Assembly (NCBI GenBank): GCA_963922205.1
Contig: CAWUHX010000012.1
Coordinates: 682,001-746,000, forward strand
Reading direction: 5' to 3'
Length of the DNA stretch: 64,000 bases
Origin: Romanomermis culicivorax
Taxonomy: Eukaryota; Nematoda; Enoplea; Mermithida; Mermithidae
The translations under genes were made by a program, and so were the position numbers. Shown here piece after piece: positions 54,988 to 64,000 of the stretch. The notes beneath the pieces are model-generated. The model saw only the letters and a program-made list of their open reading frames with translations. It ran no database searches and was not told the DNA's origin. How positions within the stretch are numbered: position 1 is the stretch's first letter; every line of letters starts with the position of its first letter.

Positions 54988-55812
54988 AGTAGGATCTTTG
55001 AGATCGGAAACCTCTAGGTAAGTCGTTTATTTATAGAAATAATGGATCATTTGCTGATATTGCATTCACATCAAGCCTTTTAACTCCATCAGGCATGTCA
55101 AAAATAAATTTAGACCGACTTATACACTTGAGAAATTTCATGAAACCCGATTTAATTTTTATGTCTATAATAGACCCTCTAATAACTACGGCCCCTGAAA
55201 ACGGTCTTATCATAGATCAATTGGATTTCAGAGTGTTTTAAGTGGAGGGAATTAAAGGGAATGATGCAGGACTTCTTAGAAATGTCCATTTTCGCTCACA
55301 AAATGCTTTTTAGGCCATTTTAAACTGTTTCAAAATTTGCAGAGGGGACTCAATTTTTCAGACCAGTATCATAACAGGGGGCGCTCAGTTCTAAGTAATT
55401 TATCTAGCACTGACATTTAGATGATAGTAGTTGAACAATTTATTATTATTATATCCCAGAAACGAATACTAGAATAATAGCAAATCAGACAAGAATAAAA
55501 GCAGATTCTGAATCATCATTTATTTTTCTATCAGAAAACCTAAAATTATTGCGACGCAATGTCTGAAATCCAAACTGATCCACGAAAAAAAGGAAACCTA
55601 CTCTGAAAAATGAGGTAATAGTAGGTAAGGAAATTGACATTACTGGCTACAGTAAATCGTGGTTTTGTAATTATGCAAGAATTATCAGCATACTCTGAAA
55701 TCAGTTGCTTCTGATATGAGTGACAAATAATTTAACGAAATATTTTTTGCCTTGTTATTCCTGTGGCAACGCTTTAAAGAATTCCTAATTCCTATGGTGT
55801 TGAATTTACGTG

Positions 55813-56025
55813 CTATAGTCTTCCGTTTATTTTTAAAATGAGTCCCTGAATGCAAACTAATTCGTAGAAATTGGTGGACAGATAATAGACCTACATCGTA
55901 TGCCGAAATCTTTCTTGCTCAGTATGCTACAGTCACTAGAGAAAAAACGTCTTCTATGTCCCTATGCAAGTTTTCGTTCTTTGCATGAACGTTGCCTACG
56001 CTCATTTAGGAAAAATAGACTATAG
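55813..56025. mobile_element. MITE with CTATAGTC ends, separate subfamily
   Basis: Ends CTATAGTCTTCCGTTTATTT and AAAAATAGACTATAG, with AAAATGAGTC / GCTCATTTAGG just inside instead of the AAATGCTT of the main family. Related right ends occur at about 17205-17217 and 57330-57355. It stops five bases short of the stop codon of the 56031-56351 frame. Confidence 0.65.
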
Positions 56026-56030
56026 TTAGC

Positions 56031-56351
56031 TCACTTTTTCGCTGCACCGCCGACGACAAACGACTTTTTCAAAATATCGGCCAACGGAATGATAACGGCT
56101 TTTCGTTTACCAGTTTTGCCTTTGATATCATTAGGCGTCGTCGGAGACTGGTGTTCGCGCTGCGAGACCACTAAATCGCCGCCAGAATCTTTCTTCGGTT
56201 CCAAACTTTGAACCATCTTCGACGACGCCGCGGGCGGCGGCTTGTTTGGCGGCACGGCTAGGGACGACGCCACGGCGCCGCCAGTCATCATAATGTTCAA
56301 GTATTGGGCGGAAGCCTTTTTGACTTTCTTTTTTGAAGCGACCGTTTTCAT
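56031..56351 (-). CDS. Hypothetical basic low-complexity protein, 106 aa, or first exon
   Basis: A minus-strand frame with ATG at 56351 and TGA at 56031. It is clearly more GC-rich than its surroundings, which supports it as coding. The product is rich in Lys, Pro, Ala and Ser (KKKVKK, PPNKPPPAASS), with no transmembrane segment, signal peptide or domain that I recognise; it could be nuclear. Just before the stop, AAAAA|GTGAGC could be a splice donor, in which case this is a first exon and the stop is not used, but no in-phase downstream exon was found. Confidence 0.5.
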   Translation of the reverse strand: MKTVASKKKVKKASAQYLNIMMTGGAVASSLAVPPNKPPPAASSKMVQSLEPKKDSGGDLVVSQREHQSPTTPNDIKGKTGKRKAVIIPLADILKKSFVVGGAAKK

Positions 56352-56809
56352 ATTAATGATACGAGTATTTTGCGAAAGGAAGTAAATTAGTAGTACTCGC
56401 GAAGATTAAGAATGAGAGCAGAATTGAACCGTCTATTGGATTTGTAGAACAACTTACACACAATGTAATAAAGAATATTTGTTATCCGCAACGCTCCTCA
56501 GACTATCGATTACGTGAAAATTTGGACTGACAAGTTATTACTGTAATCATTTCACTTGCCCCCATATAACACTAGAATTTCCATAAATTCGGTTAAACAT
56601 TTGAAAGAGGCCTGTTCTGAACTGAATTTATGAAAATTTGAACAACCTCAAGAGAAGGCTTATATTATATAAAACCGCAGACTTTCTCTAAACGCCGAAA
56701 ATTTTTTTTCGCTGCAGCTACTTTGGTCCGTCGTATTATATTTCAGTTTCAATAAGATTTTCGAACCTTTTTTGAATTTTACTGGAGATATTAAATACAT
56801 TCCAACATA

Positions 56810-57036
56810 AAATATATCAAAAGATGTTCAGAAGAATTGTTAAACTATAGCATCACTTTCGTTTTCATGACGACTTTCTCTTCTCTCTTGCTCATTTTCC
56901 ATCATTATCTCCTCAATCATTGACAGCGGGTCAACTCTGCTGGGGGTCAGCAAGAATCGGCTGAGGCTCAATCAAAATCTGCTGAGGGTCAATCAAAATC
57001 TGCTGGGAATCAATACCCCAACCCCCCGTGCATGTA
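56810..57036. mobile_element. Truncated CATACATGCAC-type element
   Basis: Shares 'ttgttaaactatagcatcac', 'catgacgactttctcttctctcttgctcatttt' and four TCTGCTGGGGGTCAA-like units with 21603-21810, and ends CCCCGTGCATGTATG. The other terminus is missing. Confidence 0.7.
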
Positions 57037-57218
57037 TGCGGTAGACGAAAACCCCGGCAACCGTCAAACAATTTGATTGATGGCAAATTAAATTTAAATT
57101 TCAACTAGAGCAGCTGACTCTTACTTAGCTGAAAATGAGAAGAAAAGCTCAGGCTTTTTCTTCTCATTTTCAAATTCGAAACACTGTTTATTTTAAATTA
57201 CACAGAATTATTTTCTGA

Positions 57219-57355
57219 TCATAGGGTTATTCACGATCAGCGCGAAAAAATTGAGAAAAAAAATTTCGGGCTGCGATTCAGGTTTATTGCCTGTTCACCA
57301 TTTTCTACGAATGATTTTGCTTTCGGAGGCTCATTTGAAATGAATAGACTATAGT
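57219..57355. mobile_element. Possible MITE remnant
   Basis: Its right end GGCTCATTTGAAATGAATAGACTATAG matches the subfamily at 55813-56025; the left end is not clear. Confidence 0.4.
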
Positions 57356-57371
57356 GGATGTGCTAAGAGTC

Positions 57372-57617
57372 TAAAGTCTTTTTTCCTGAAATGCTTGTGA
57401 ATTAAAGAATAGAAAACAAGTACTATTTCAAATTTTAGGCATTTCCTGCTAAGCCATATGTTGCGTAGGACTGAAAAGTTGTGACCCTACGCAACTCAAC
57501 CTCAGAATTTTTCATTAAAAAATCCTACAGTAAAAGCTATATGTGAACAAGTTTGAGAGTGGTGCTTGTCTTTGTCATTTTTCTGTTTACAAAGAATTTT
57601 ATAAGAAACGGACTATA
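57372..57617. mobile_element. TA-inserting MITE, full length, reverse orientation
   Basis: Ends AAAGTCTTTTTTCCTGAAATGC and ATAAGAAACGGACTATA, with the 'gtaggactgaaaagttgtgaccc' and 'cctacagtaaaagct' words. Confidence 0.8.
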
Positions 57618-58907
57618 GATGATGCTACTTTGTAATGTTAATACATAGGAGAGTATGATAGAGACCTAGCTCGAGCTCTGATAGCTTCTACCCTAGTAGC
57701 ATCTACCAAGCAGATGACTGAAAGCCGCGGTCTTTCTATGATTTTGGTATTCCGATTCTTATAGAAAAATTTCGCGTTTTTATACAGTATATAATTTTCC
57801 ATTTACTGAAAGTCGTGCAGGAAATTTGAAAACCTGAAATCAGAAAGTCGAATAAAAAATAGAGACTCGAAAAGCCTCTACGTAATTCCACCTAATCTGA
57901 ATTTTATTATTATGCCAAAGTCACACGTAAAAGTTTTTGGCAGATCAATTCCGCAAATGACATAAAAGCCGCATCCGATCGAAAAACGAAAGTAAGAAAC
58001 GTAAGCAAATTGAAATCGGAAATTTATCGGTTAGGGACGAAGACGGAAAGCCAACGTGTGTAGCTGAAAAATAAAATTAGCCAATAAAAAAAGGACCGGA
58101 ATACTGCTAAGGCGTGCAGGGTGCCGAGTTACAGTAAATCATTCTACCACTGTTTTTTTCGCGTTGATCTTTACTCCATTGTTGTAAAACTTTTGTAATC
58201 ATGCATTCCTATTCAGCTACTGAAACGCCAGCTTAGTGTAAAAGTGTTTTTTTGCTCTTTGCCCAATGAAAACTGAATGAACTAAACAGTGATCATCCGA
58301 CTTCTAAACTTTAAAAATCATTAATTTTGATAATCAAACCAGAAGCACTGCTTCCAGGAAAATTTGCAAATAACCAAATTTTCAACATTTCTGCAATTGA
58401 AAAAGTCGCCGAACGATCCGAAGTTTGTTCAAAACTGACTAAAATCATAAACTAATTTCATCGAGTCTTTTTCCTCTGGAACCGGACTCTTCAGAGGTAT
58501 TTTCTTTTGAGTGTCAATTTGTCTGGAGTTTGTCAAAAATTAGTACATAAAAAGCGCAAGAGTAGGTGATTTTGCTTTGAGTTATAGTAGTCAGGCTAAG
58601 AAATACGAAAATGATGCATGAAACCCTGAGGTATGATACTACAGTAATTTTCCTATCGAACGCATGAAAATATAATCTCGGATGTGTCCAATTACTGTAA
58701 GGTATATTTTTTCAGCGAACCGTTTTTTACTTATTACATAACTATTTTCTGTGTTTGAATGAATGGCAGACTTGCTGGTCACAAGAATAGCTGCAACCGA
58801 ATTTGTGACTACTATTTGTACAGGAGGTGCGTGAAAGTGATGAACTTGTGATAGTCCCTTTTTTCTAAATGTGACACCTAACAACGTTGAAAAATGCTCA
58901 GACATCG
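57618..58907. other. Gene-free spacer
   Basis: No supported coding frame, RNA gene or repeat family was recognised in this stretch. Confidence 0.4.
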
Positions 58908-59152
58908 CATACCTGTAAGACCTCCGACCAGTTGGGGGGGGGGGGATAAATCCGAAATTTGGGGGGAGGGGGTCGAAAAAAGTCAAAATTTTTCCCAAAA
59001 AAGGCCAAAAAACATACCTCTTTTTGCAAATTTTTTTAATTTTTTTCAAACTGGGGGGCGGGTTGTGGGGGGGGGGGGGGGTTGGGTGATGTTGGGTATA
59101 TGGTTGGCCAAGTTGGGGGGAGGTCCCCCCCAACCCCACAAGTACAGGTATG
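58908..59152. mobile_element. G-rich MITE, second copy, with 7-bp target duplication
   Basis: Ends CATACCTG and CAGGTATG are perfectly inverted. Flanks GACATCG occur on both sides (58901-58907, 59153-59159). The interior matches 3201-3419, including the runs of G and the AAAAAAGGCCAAAAAACATAC-like core. Confidence 0.88.
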
Positions 59153-59387
59153 GACATCGGAAACCTGTAATGCACACGGGCATATTTTTACATGTTGTAA
59201 GTCAACATGCTACAGTCAACTTAAGAAGAAAAGAGGACCGCACAATGAAGATTGTTTGTTCTCGGCGTCTTGAGCATTTTTTTCCTTCTAAGTATCATTT
59301 TGAAAAATATGGATAATAACAGGCTTTCAACTAATTTTCAATTAAACTGTCCTGCTTTTGCCACGAAAAAAGAAACATTTTCTCACC

Positions 59388-59708
59388 CTAGCCCCATAGA
59401 CCGCTAGTTTTCTCCCAACCTCTTTTATAATTTTGATCGTTGTAAAAACGGGGCGGCGTATCGATTTGATCGTCGAAATAAGACGAAGCCCGTTTGCCCC
59501 ACAAACCGGAAGTTTTTTGCCAACTTCGTTTCTTGATCGAATGATGCTCCATCGCCGCCGCCACCGTTTTAGCAATCGTATCAGATTTTCGGCCATCGGT
59601 CACTGACATTCTTGACCTGCCTTCGACGTTGGCGCCCATCGTGATGAAAGGCGTCAAAATGACGAATATCAAAGCGACAGCGATCAAAATTTGATTTAAT
59701 CCGATCAT
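59388..59708 (-). CDS. Preprohormone for two W(X6)Wamide (MIP / allatostatin-B type) peptides
   Basis: A complete 106-codon frame on the minus strand. Residues 1-26 form a signal peptide (hydrophobic core ILIAVALIFVILTPFI). After a spacer, KKR (59-61) releases SWQKTSGLW followed by Gly-Lys-Arg (71-73). A second KR (95-96) releases GWEKTSGLW followed by Gly 106 and the stop. Gly before a dibasic site or the C-terminus is the amide donor. Both peptides have Trp, six residues, Trp-amide, the hallmark of myoinhibitory/allatostatin-B peptides; nematode NLP-38-type precursors carry similar ...GLWamide endings. Such peptides act through G-protein-coupled receptors. A TTTTTTTCATTTCAG acceptor lies about 45 bases upstream of the ATG, fitting a 5' UTR intron or spliced-leader addition. 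Confidence 0.88.
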   Translation of the reverse strand: MIGLNQILIAVALIFVILTPFITMGANVEGRSRMSVTDGRKSDTIAKTVAAAMEHHSIKKRSWQKTSGLWGKRASSYFDDQIDTPPRFYNDQNYKRGWEKTSGLWG

Positions 59709-60260
59709 TTTAAGAAAACTATTATATTAGCACTGGATTTAGCTTCTGAAATGAAAAAAATATTCAGCTCAAATTTTCTTCCATTAAATAAAACATATAT
59801 TTGATTGAAATTGGCAAGTTTTCTTGAAAATATAGAGATATCAGAGGAGCAGCCGACATGAAACGTTCATTTGATCAGTCAAGCTAAAATTCTTAGAATT
59901 TGCTTTCTAGATTAGCTTATTTACTATAATTCCGTGTTTCAAAAAATTAACGACAAAAACTTCAACATTGTGCTCACATATTGTTTCTAGTCATTGTTTC
60001 TAATATCAACTTTTCTATCATAATATACAAATTACGGCTATTTATTTGGTTAACTGTTGAAATATGTTTCCAAAGAAAATTTAGCTGGCTCAATATTAGT
60101 TCGTTCTCAGCTGCTGTTGGTAATTTTATTTGGTGATTACGGGAAAAGCTTTCATTAAAGTTTGACAGCTCTTAAACATTTTTAAAATTGGCAGCTAACG
60201 AAAAGCTCCAAATCATCACAAAATTCTTCAAAGACGATCATGAGGCAGTATACTTTCTAA
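59709..60260. other. 5' flank of the neuropeptide gene
   Basis: Holds the acceptor-like CATTTCAG (about 59742-59750 on the minus strand). No promoter motif was recognised. Confidence 0.4.
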
Positions 60261-60479
60261 ATCCCTATTCAGAAGTGAAAAATCCTAGGATTTTTATCGC
60301 CGACAATCGGCGACTGTCGCGAATCTCTAGGATTTAAGCGGCGACAGTTGCCGGTTCAAAGGAATGAATAGACACTTTGCAGAAAGCCCAATTCAAAAGT
60401 GAAAAAATCCTAGGATTTTTATCGCCGACGATTGGCGATAGTCGGCGACAATCTACGGCTGCACTTCTGAATTGGGCTT
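60261..60479. mobile_element. Palindromic MITE pair rich in GTCGCCGA/TCGGCGAC
   Basis: Partial unit at 60261-60360 (CCCTATTCAGAAGTGAAAAAT start) and a full 96-bp unit at 60384-60479 with AAGCCCAATTCA...TGAATTGGGCTT ends. Same family and arrangement as 18413-18767. Confidence 0.7.
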
Positions 60480-60825
60480 AAATCTGCCCTGATGATGAAA
60501 GAAATTGAAGAATCGAGGCTTTCATGATAATTTTATTTACCAGCAGGATAACATTATGCGAAAATTAAAGTTCTGAATATAAGAAAAAGCGAAATTTTTG
60601 ACAAGAACGCAAAAAATAAACCCTATATCTGTTGATTACGGTATTTTATATGGGCTTTCAGGAAATACTGTTTTCAGGCTGTCAAGCAGAACACGACAAT
60701 CAGGGAAATCTAGATCGGGACATTTTGGTATCGAAAGAGCGACTTGGGCGGAAGTCACAGTCCAATATACAGATGGGCTGAAATCACCTCATTTAGTTGC
60801 AAGAGACGTTTTGAACAGAATTTAA

Positions 60826-62562
60826 AAACTCTGAGGATTTATTTCTAAAATGAAAAAAATTTTCAACAACTTGAGTAGAACCAGAACTAACCTATATCTG
60901 AAATCAATACCATCAGTATCGCAACTTCGGTTTTAATATATATCATTTTATTTGCATTCTATCCTCCTTTTCCGTGGAATCCGATTAAGAATTTTCGCCT
61001 CTTAATTCGGACAACTTTTGATGAAATACGTCATGCGATTCGACTTCTTTTTGTGAAGCTAGGCTGGAATGTCATAGAATTTGCACAACTATTGAAGACA
61101 TCAAACAGATGCGAATCAATTAATTTTCAATTTCGATATCGTGTTGAAAGAGAGAGGTAGATTTGAACTTATCAGCGTGATATTAATAATTTCAACCTTG
61201 ATTATAGTAGGTCTGAGGTCTAAGGAAAAGATTTAACACAAGAAGCTGAAACATTATTTTTTCAACATTTTAAAAGTTTAATTTTCATTATAATTTGCGA
61301 TAGTTTTCTCAACCAAATGTGATCGAATGTGCAACATTTTTACCAAAATTCCATTTCGAAGATTGAAAAGTAGAATCATACATTGGTCCCCGAACTCTTG
61401 TAAATTTATGCATCCTGTTCCCGATCTCAATGAATTTCTAATAAAACATCGCGACAGCATGAAAAACTTGGCGACATGCGATACATTCAGGTTCAGGGGG
61501 CAAACCAATCACAATTTATACACTCAACACGAATTTTGCTACCGGCGAGTATGGGAGGAAAAGAGGAAAGAAAAAGTAATAACTACGCAGAAAAACGCAA
61601 ATAAAATGATGTTTGGGATATATCGCTCATTGCTATGGGGTAATCGTACTACCACTAAACAGCAGGTGAATATCGCACTATAAACCCCGCGATCATTTTC
61701 TAGTTATGAAATTAATTTTGAGCTGGAAAACAGAATAGCTAAGTGAAAAGTCTGAAATTATCTAATGCTTTCCAAATTACAAAGTAACAATTACTATTTC
61801 ATTCTTTTACTATCTGCTAAAGCCAAGTTGTGCCCTATGGGCTGGAAATTCGTAAGTACACAAAAATAAACCTTCAAAAATTGTTGGGTAACACATTCCA
61901 CAGCAAAACCTACGTAAACGATTTTGACGACCGTACTTTTTGTGTCATTTTTAAAAAAACAGATATTCAGTGATGGCAGTTCGTGTATGTGTGAATGGGT
62001 GCGTATGTGTGTGCGTGTTTGTGTTCGACGTCCGTAAGGGTGCGGTTTTCCGGTGGCAGAGCCACACAACTCCTAAAAGTTCATTAAACTCCGTTTTTCC
62101 CGGTGACTTTTAGCGTATACCACCTTACCACAAGACTGTACGATTATTGTAATGTCTACCACAAAACTGTACTGTAATCATAAAAAGTACAGTACGACGC
62201 TATTCTGATAATTTTATTTTAGTATCTTCGAAAAATGACAAACTCATTCGCTCGTTGGTCTCAAATCGGCTCAGTTATGCGGCTTTTGGTGGAGATATTT
62301 TTTTGATGTCCCACATAAATTCGAATTGAGTGATCATGGGAAGCTGCATAGAAGCAATGCTTTCGAATTCGATGAATAAACGACATACGTTTCTTCCTCA
62401 GTTGTAGTCATTTGTTTGATTGATTTTAGTTTCAAGCAAAAAATCATTATCCGATTTCTATATAGATCAGATGTAGCAGTTAAAACTTTTCGTGGACGGC
62501 AGCTAAGTCCATTTTTTCAAATGAGGCTTGAAATATGATTACTCTTTTCTCGGATTATTTAT
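60826..62562. other. Spacer with one degraded MITE
   Basis: A diverged TA-inserting MITE copy lies at about 61738-61968, recognisable from 'aaacgattttgacgaccgtact' and the CAGATATTCAG end. A GTGTGTGCGTG-rich patch is at 61984-62025. Frames at 61278-61683 on both strands have no recognisable domain. Confidence 0.4.
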
Positions 62563-62780
62563 TTGTAGTTTATTTTTCTTGAAATTCTTGTAAATAATAA
62601 AAGTGCTCTTTCATATTTTTATGATTTCCTAATAAACACTATGTCACATAGGACTGGAAATTTGTGAGCTTTCGCAAGTAACCATTACAAATTTTTCAAG
62701 CAAAAAATCCTACAGTAAAAGCACGCATAAACGACTTCGAGAGATCGGTGCTTACTTTTATTATTTTTGAATTTACACAT
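62563..62780. mobile_element. TA-inserting MITE, right end lost
   Basis: Left end TAGTTTATTTTTCTTGAAATTC and internal words 'tatgtcacataggactggaaatttgtgagc' and 'tcctacagtaaaagc'; the right terminus is decayed. Confidence 0.7.
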
Positions 62781-64000
62781 AATAAAAATGATTATGAAAA
62801 CATATGTTGCCCTAAATCAGATTTTCCCTATTTGCGCGAAACATAAACGCAAGAAAACACATTTTCTGTCTTGTCAGACGTTGCAGTTCATTGGAAGTTG
62901 ATAGTTTTCTCGAAAATCTTAATTGATGATGATGATTTTTGATCGGAAAAATCACGCGAAAAATCCATGATTTCAAAATACTTTTGGATAATGCTAGAGA
63001 TCATCCAATATTGTGCCAAGTATCACAAACTTCCGGTGAATTCTTCCCCATAAGCAAGTCAAGGTATCATATATTATGGAAAATAATCCTCAGTGAACTG
63101 TACTAAACCAAGCTATCCTTACAACAGCAGACATCATAGCGATTAGTTTTCACTCACTCGGTGTGGAAATAGCATTAAAACTAAGAAACTTGAAAAGACT
63201 ATCGAACTTGTATATTGAGCAGAACACAGCTGGAAAACTTTATAATTATAACGACGACGTCGGATTGTTCGAATCCGCTTTTCAACATCAAACTCATCAT
63301 AATTCTCAGAAGAGTGAGAATGAAGCTAACAAAAAGCTTATCGGAACATCAGTTGAGTAAGCGCCATAGATTTGTACATAGAATTATCTCTAAGGGCACA
63401 TTTTCTGTTACGGGTCAATGATGATGCGATTGCTATTTGCTGGATCAAAGTAGTAACTCAAACTCACAAGGGGAATATCAAGGTCGTATTTCAATGGAAT
63501 GTCCTGATCTAAATTACTGTAACCTTGGAATCCGAAATGAGCAGCACGCCTCTAAAAGAAATAAATTTTTTCGAATTTTCCAACTATATAAAGACATCGG
63601 CGGCAGAAAAAAATTTCAAAGTAAATAAGAGGGCACCGTCTCGTATGAACAGCCAATTACAGTAAAATTGAAATTCAGGGCCTTCTGATAATACGACAAC
63701 GAACACACTGACGATGATGATGAAGAAGGGACGGTCTTCTTTGGCCTTCATCATTTTTTTGTCATTCCGAGTAATCTTGAACATAAAGCGGCGAAAATTT
63801 AGCCTAATTGGAATCTTTGCATGTTTAGGATAGGGTAATGATTTCTATTTTCTTTTTGCGATAGATAAAAAATGAAACCGATATTTTGATGTCACGAAAG
63901 GGTACATATACTAAGAAGTTTTGGACACAAAGGATCTAATTACCGGCAGAATGAAAGAATGATAGTCCTTGCTATGCGCCTCTGGTTCTGGGATGCAAAT
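62781..64000. other. Right end of window, no supported gene
   Basis: The minus-strand frame at 63784-63584 starts with a charged segment and a hydrophobic helix (PFFIIIVSVFVVVLS), and the plus-strand frame at 63163-63360 is hydrophilic. Neither can be tied to splice sites or a family. Confidence 0.4.

Noticed and set aside
60598-60825. 75-codon plus-strand frame with TTTCAG just inside
   Set aside because: Could be a last exon, but no upstream partner, domain or poly(A) signal was found.
61327-61683. 118-codon plus-strand frame rich in Lys/Arg/Asn
   Set aside because: No splice context or recognisable family; the opposite strand also has a comparable open frame.
63584-63784. Minus-strand frame with a hydrophobic helix near its start
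   Set aside because: It resembles a signal-anchor exon, but no donor or following exon is visible before the window ends.

Overview
The window is eukaryotic, animal-type DNA: AT-rich, with GT-AG introns whose acceptors are mostly pyrimidine-rich (TTTCAG, TTTACAG, TTTTTAG). It holds a split adenylyl cyclase gene and a secreted neuropeptide precursor of the W(X6)Wamide type. With the frequent TACTGTAG-like words and the acceptor directly upstream of the neuropeptide start, this points to an ecdysozoan, most likely a nematode. That assignment is inference; no rRNA, tRNA or mitochondrial marker was found.

Layout. 1-6.8 kb: layered repeats, including a 2.4-kb palindromic element (2665-5036) carrying two nested insertions and a (GAAA)n expansion, and a TIR element (5082-6098). 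6.8-16.1 kb: a Ty3/Gypsy-type LTR retroelement with 878-bp LTRs and a 4-bp target duplication (ATAA), disrupted by in-frame stops and frameshifts. Its envelope-like coding region lies between gag and pol instead of after pol. 17.25-18.16 kb: a solo LTR of the same family (CTTT duplication). 18.2-25.1 kb: mostly MITEs, including a nested three-element composite (20838-21810) and a 0.7-kb (TTTTC)n array. 25.1-47.6 kb: a plus-strand transmembrane adenylyl cyclase, 21 coding pieces (20 with checked reading phase), stop codon and AATAAA signal. Its introns hold MITEs, a 1.4-kb LTR-like element (29669-31110) and a head-to-tail pair of Helitron-like elements (37754-43623). 48.6-53.9 kb: a minus-strand gene for a membrane-anchored protein with an ADAMTS-like cysteine-rich domain and thrombospondin-1-like motifs. 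56.0-56.4 kb: a minus-strand 106-codon lysine- and proline-rich reading frame. 59.4-59.7 kb: a minus-strand preprohormone for two W(X6)Wamide peptides. The remainder to 64 kb is MITE-rich with no gene I can support.

The host genes do not form a functional cluster: cAMP synthesis at the membrane, a cell-surface or matrix protein, and a neuropeptide are simply neighbours. What unites the window is repeat biology. At least fifteen copies of one TA-inserting MITE family (ends TATAGTCTGTTTTT / AAAAACAGACTATA) lie in introns and between genes, and one copy appears to supply the splice acceptor of a coding exon. Several insertion sites can be checked inside the window because an unoccupied copy of the same sequence is present elsewhere in it.
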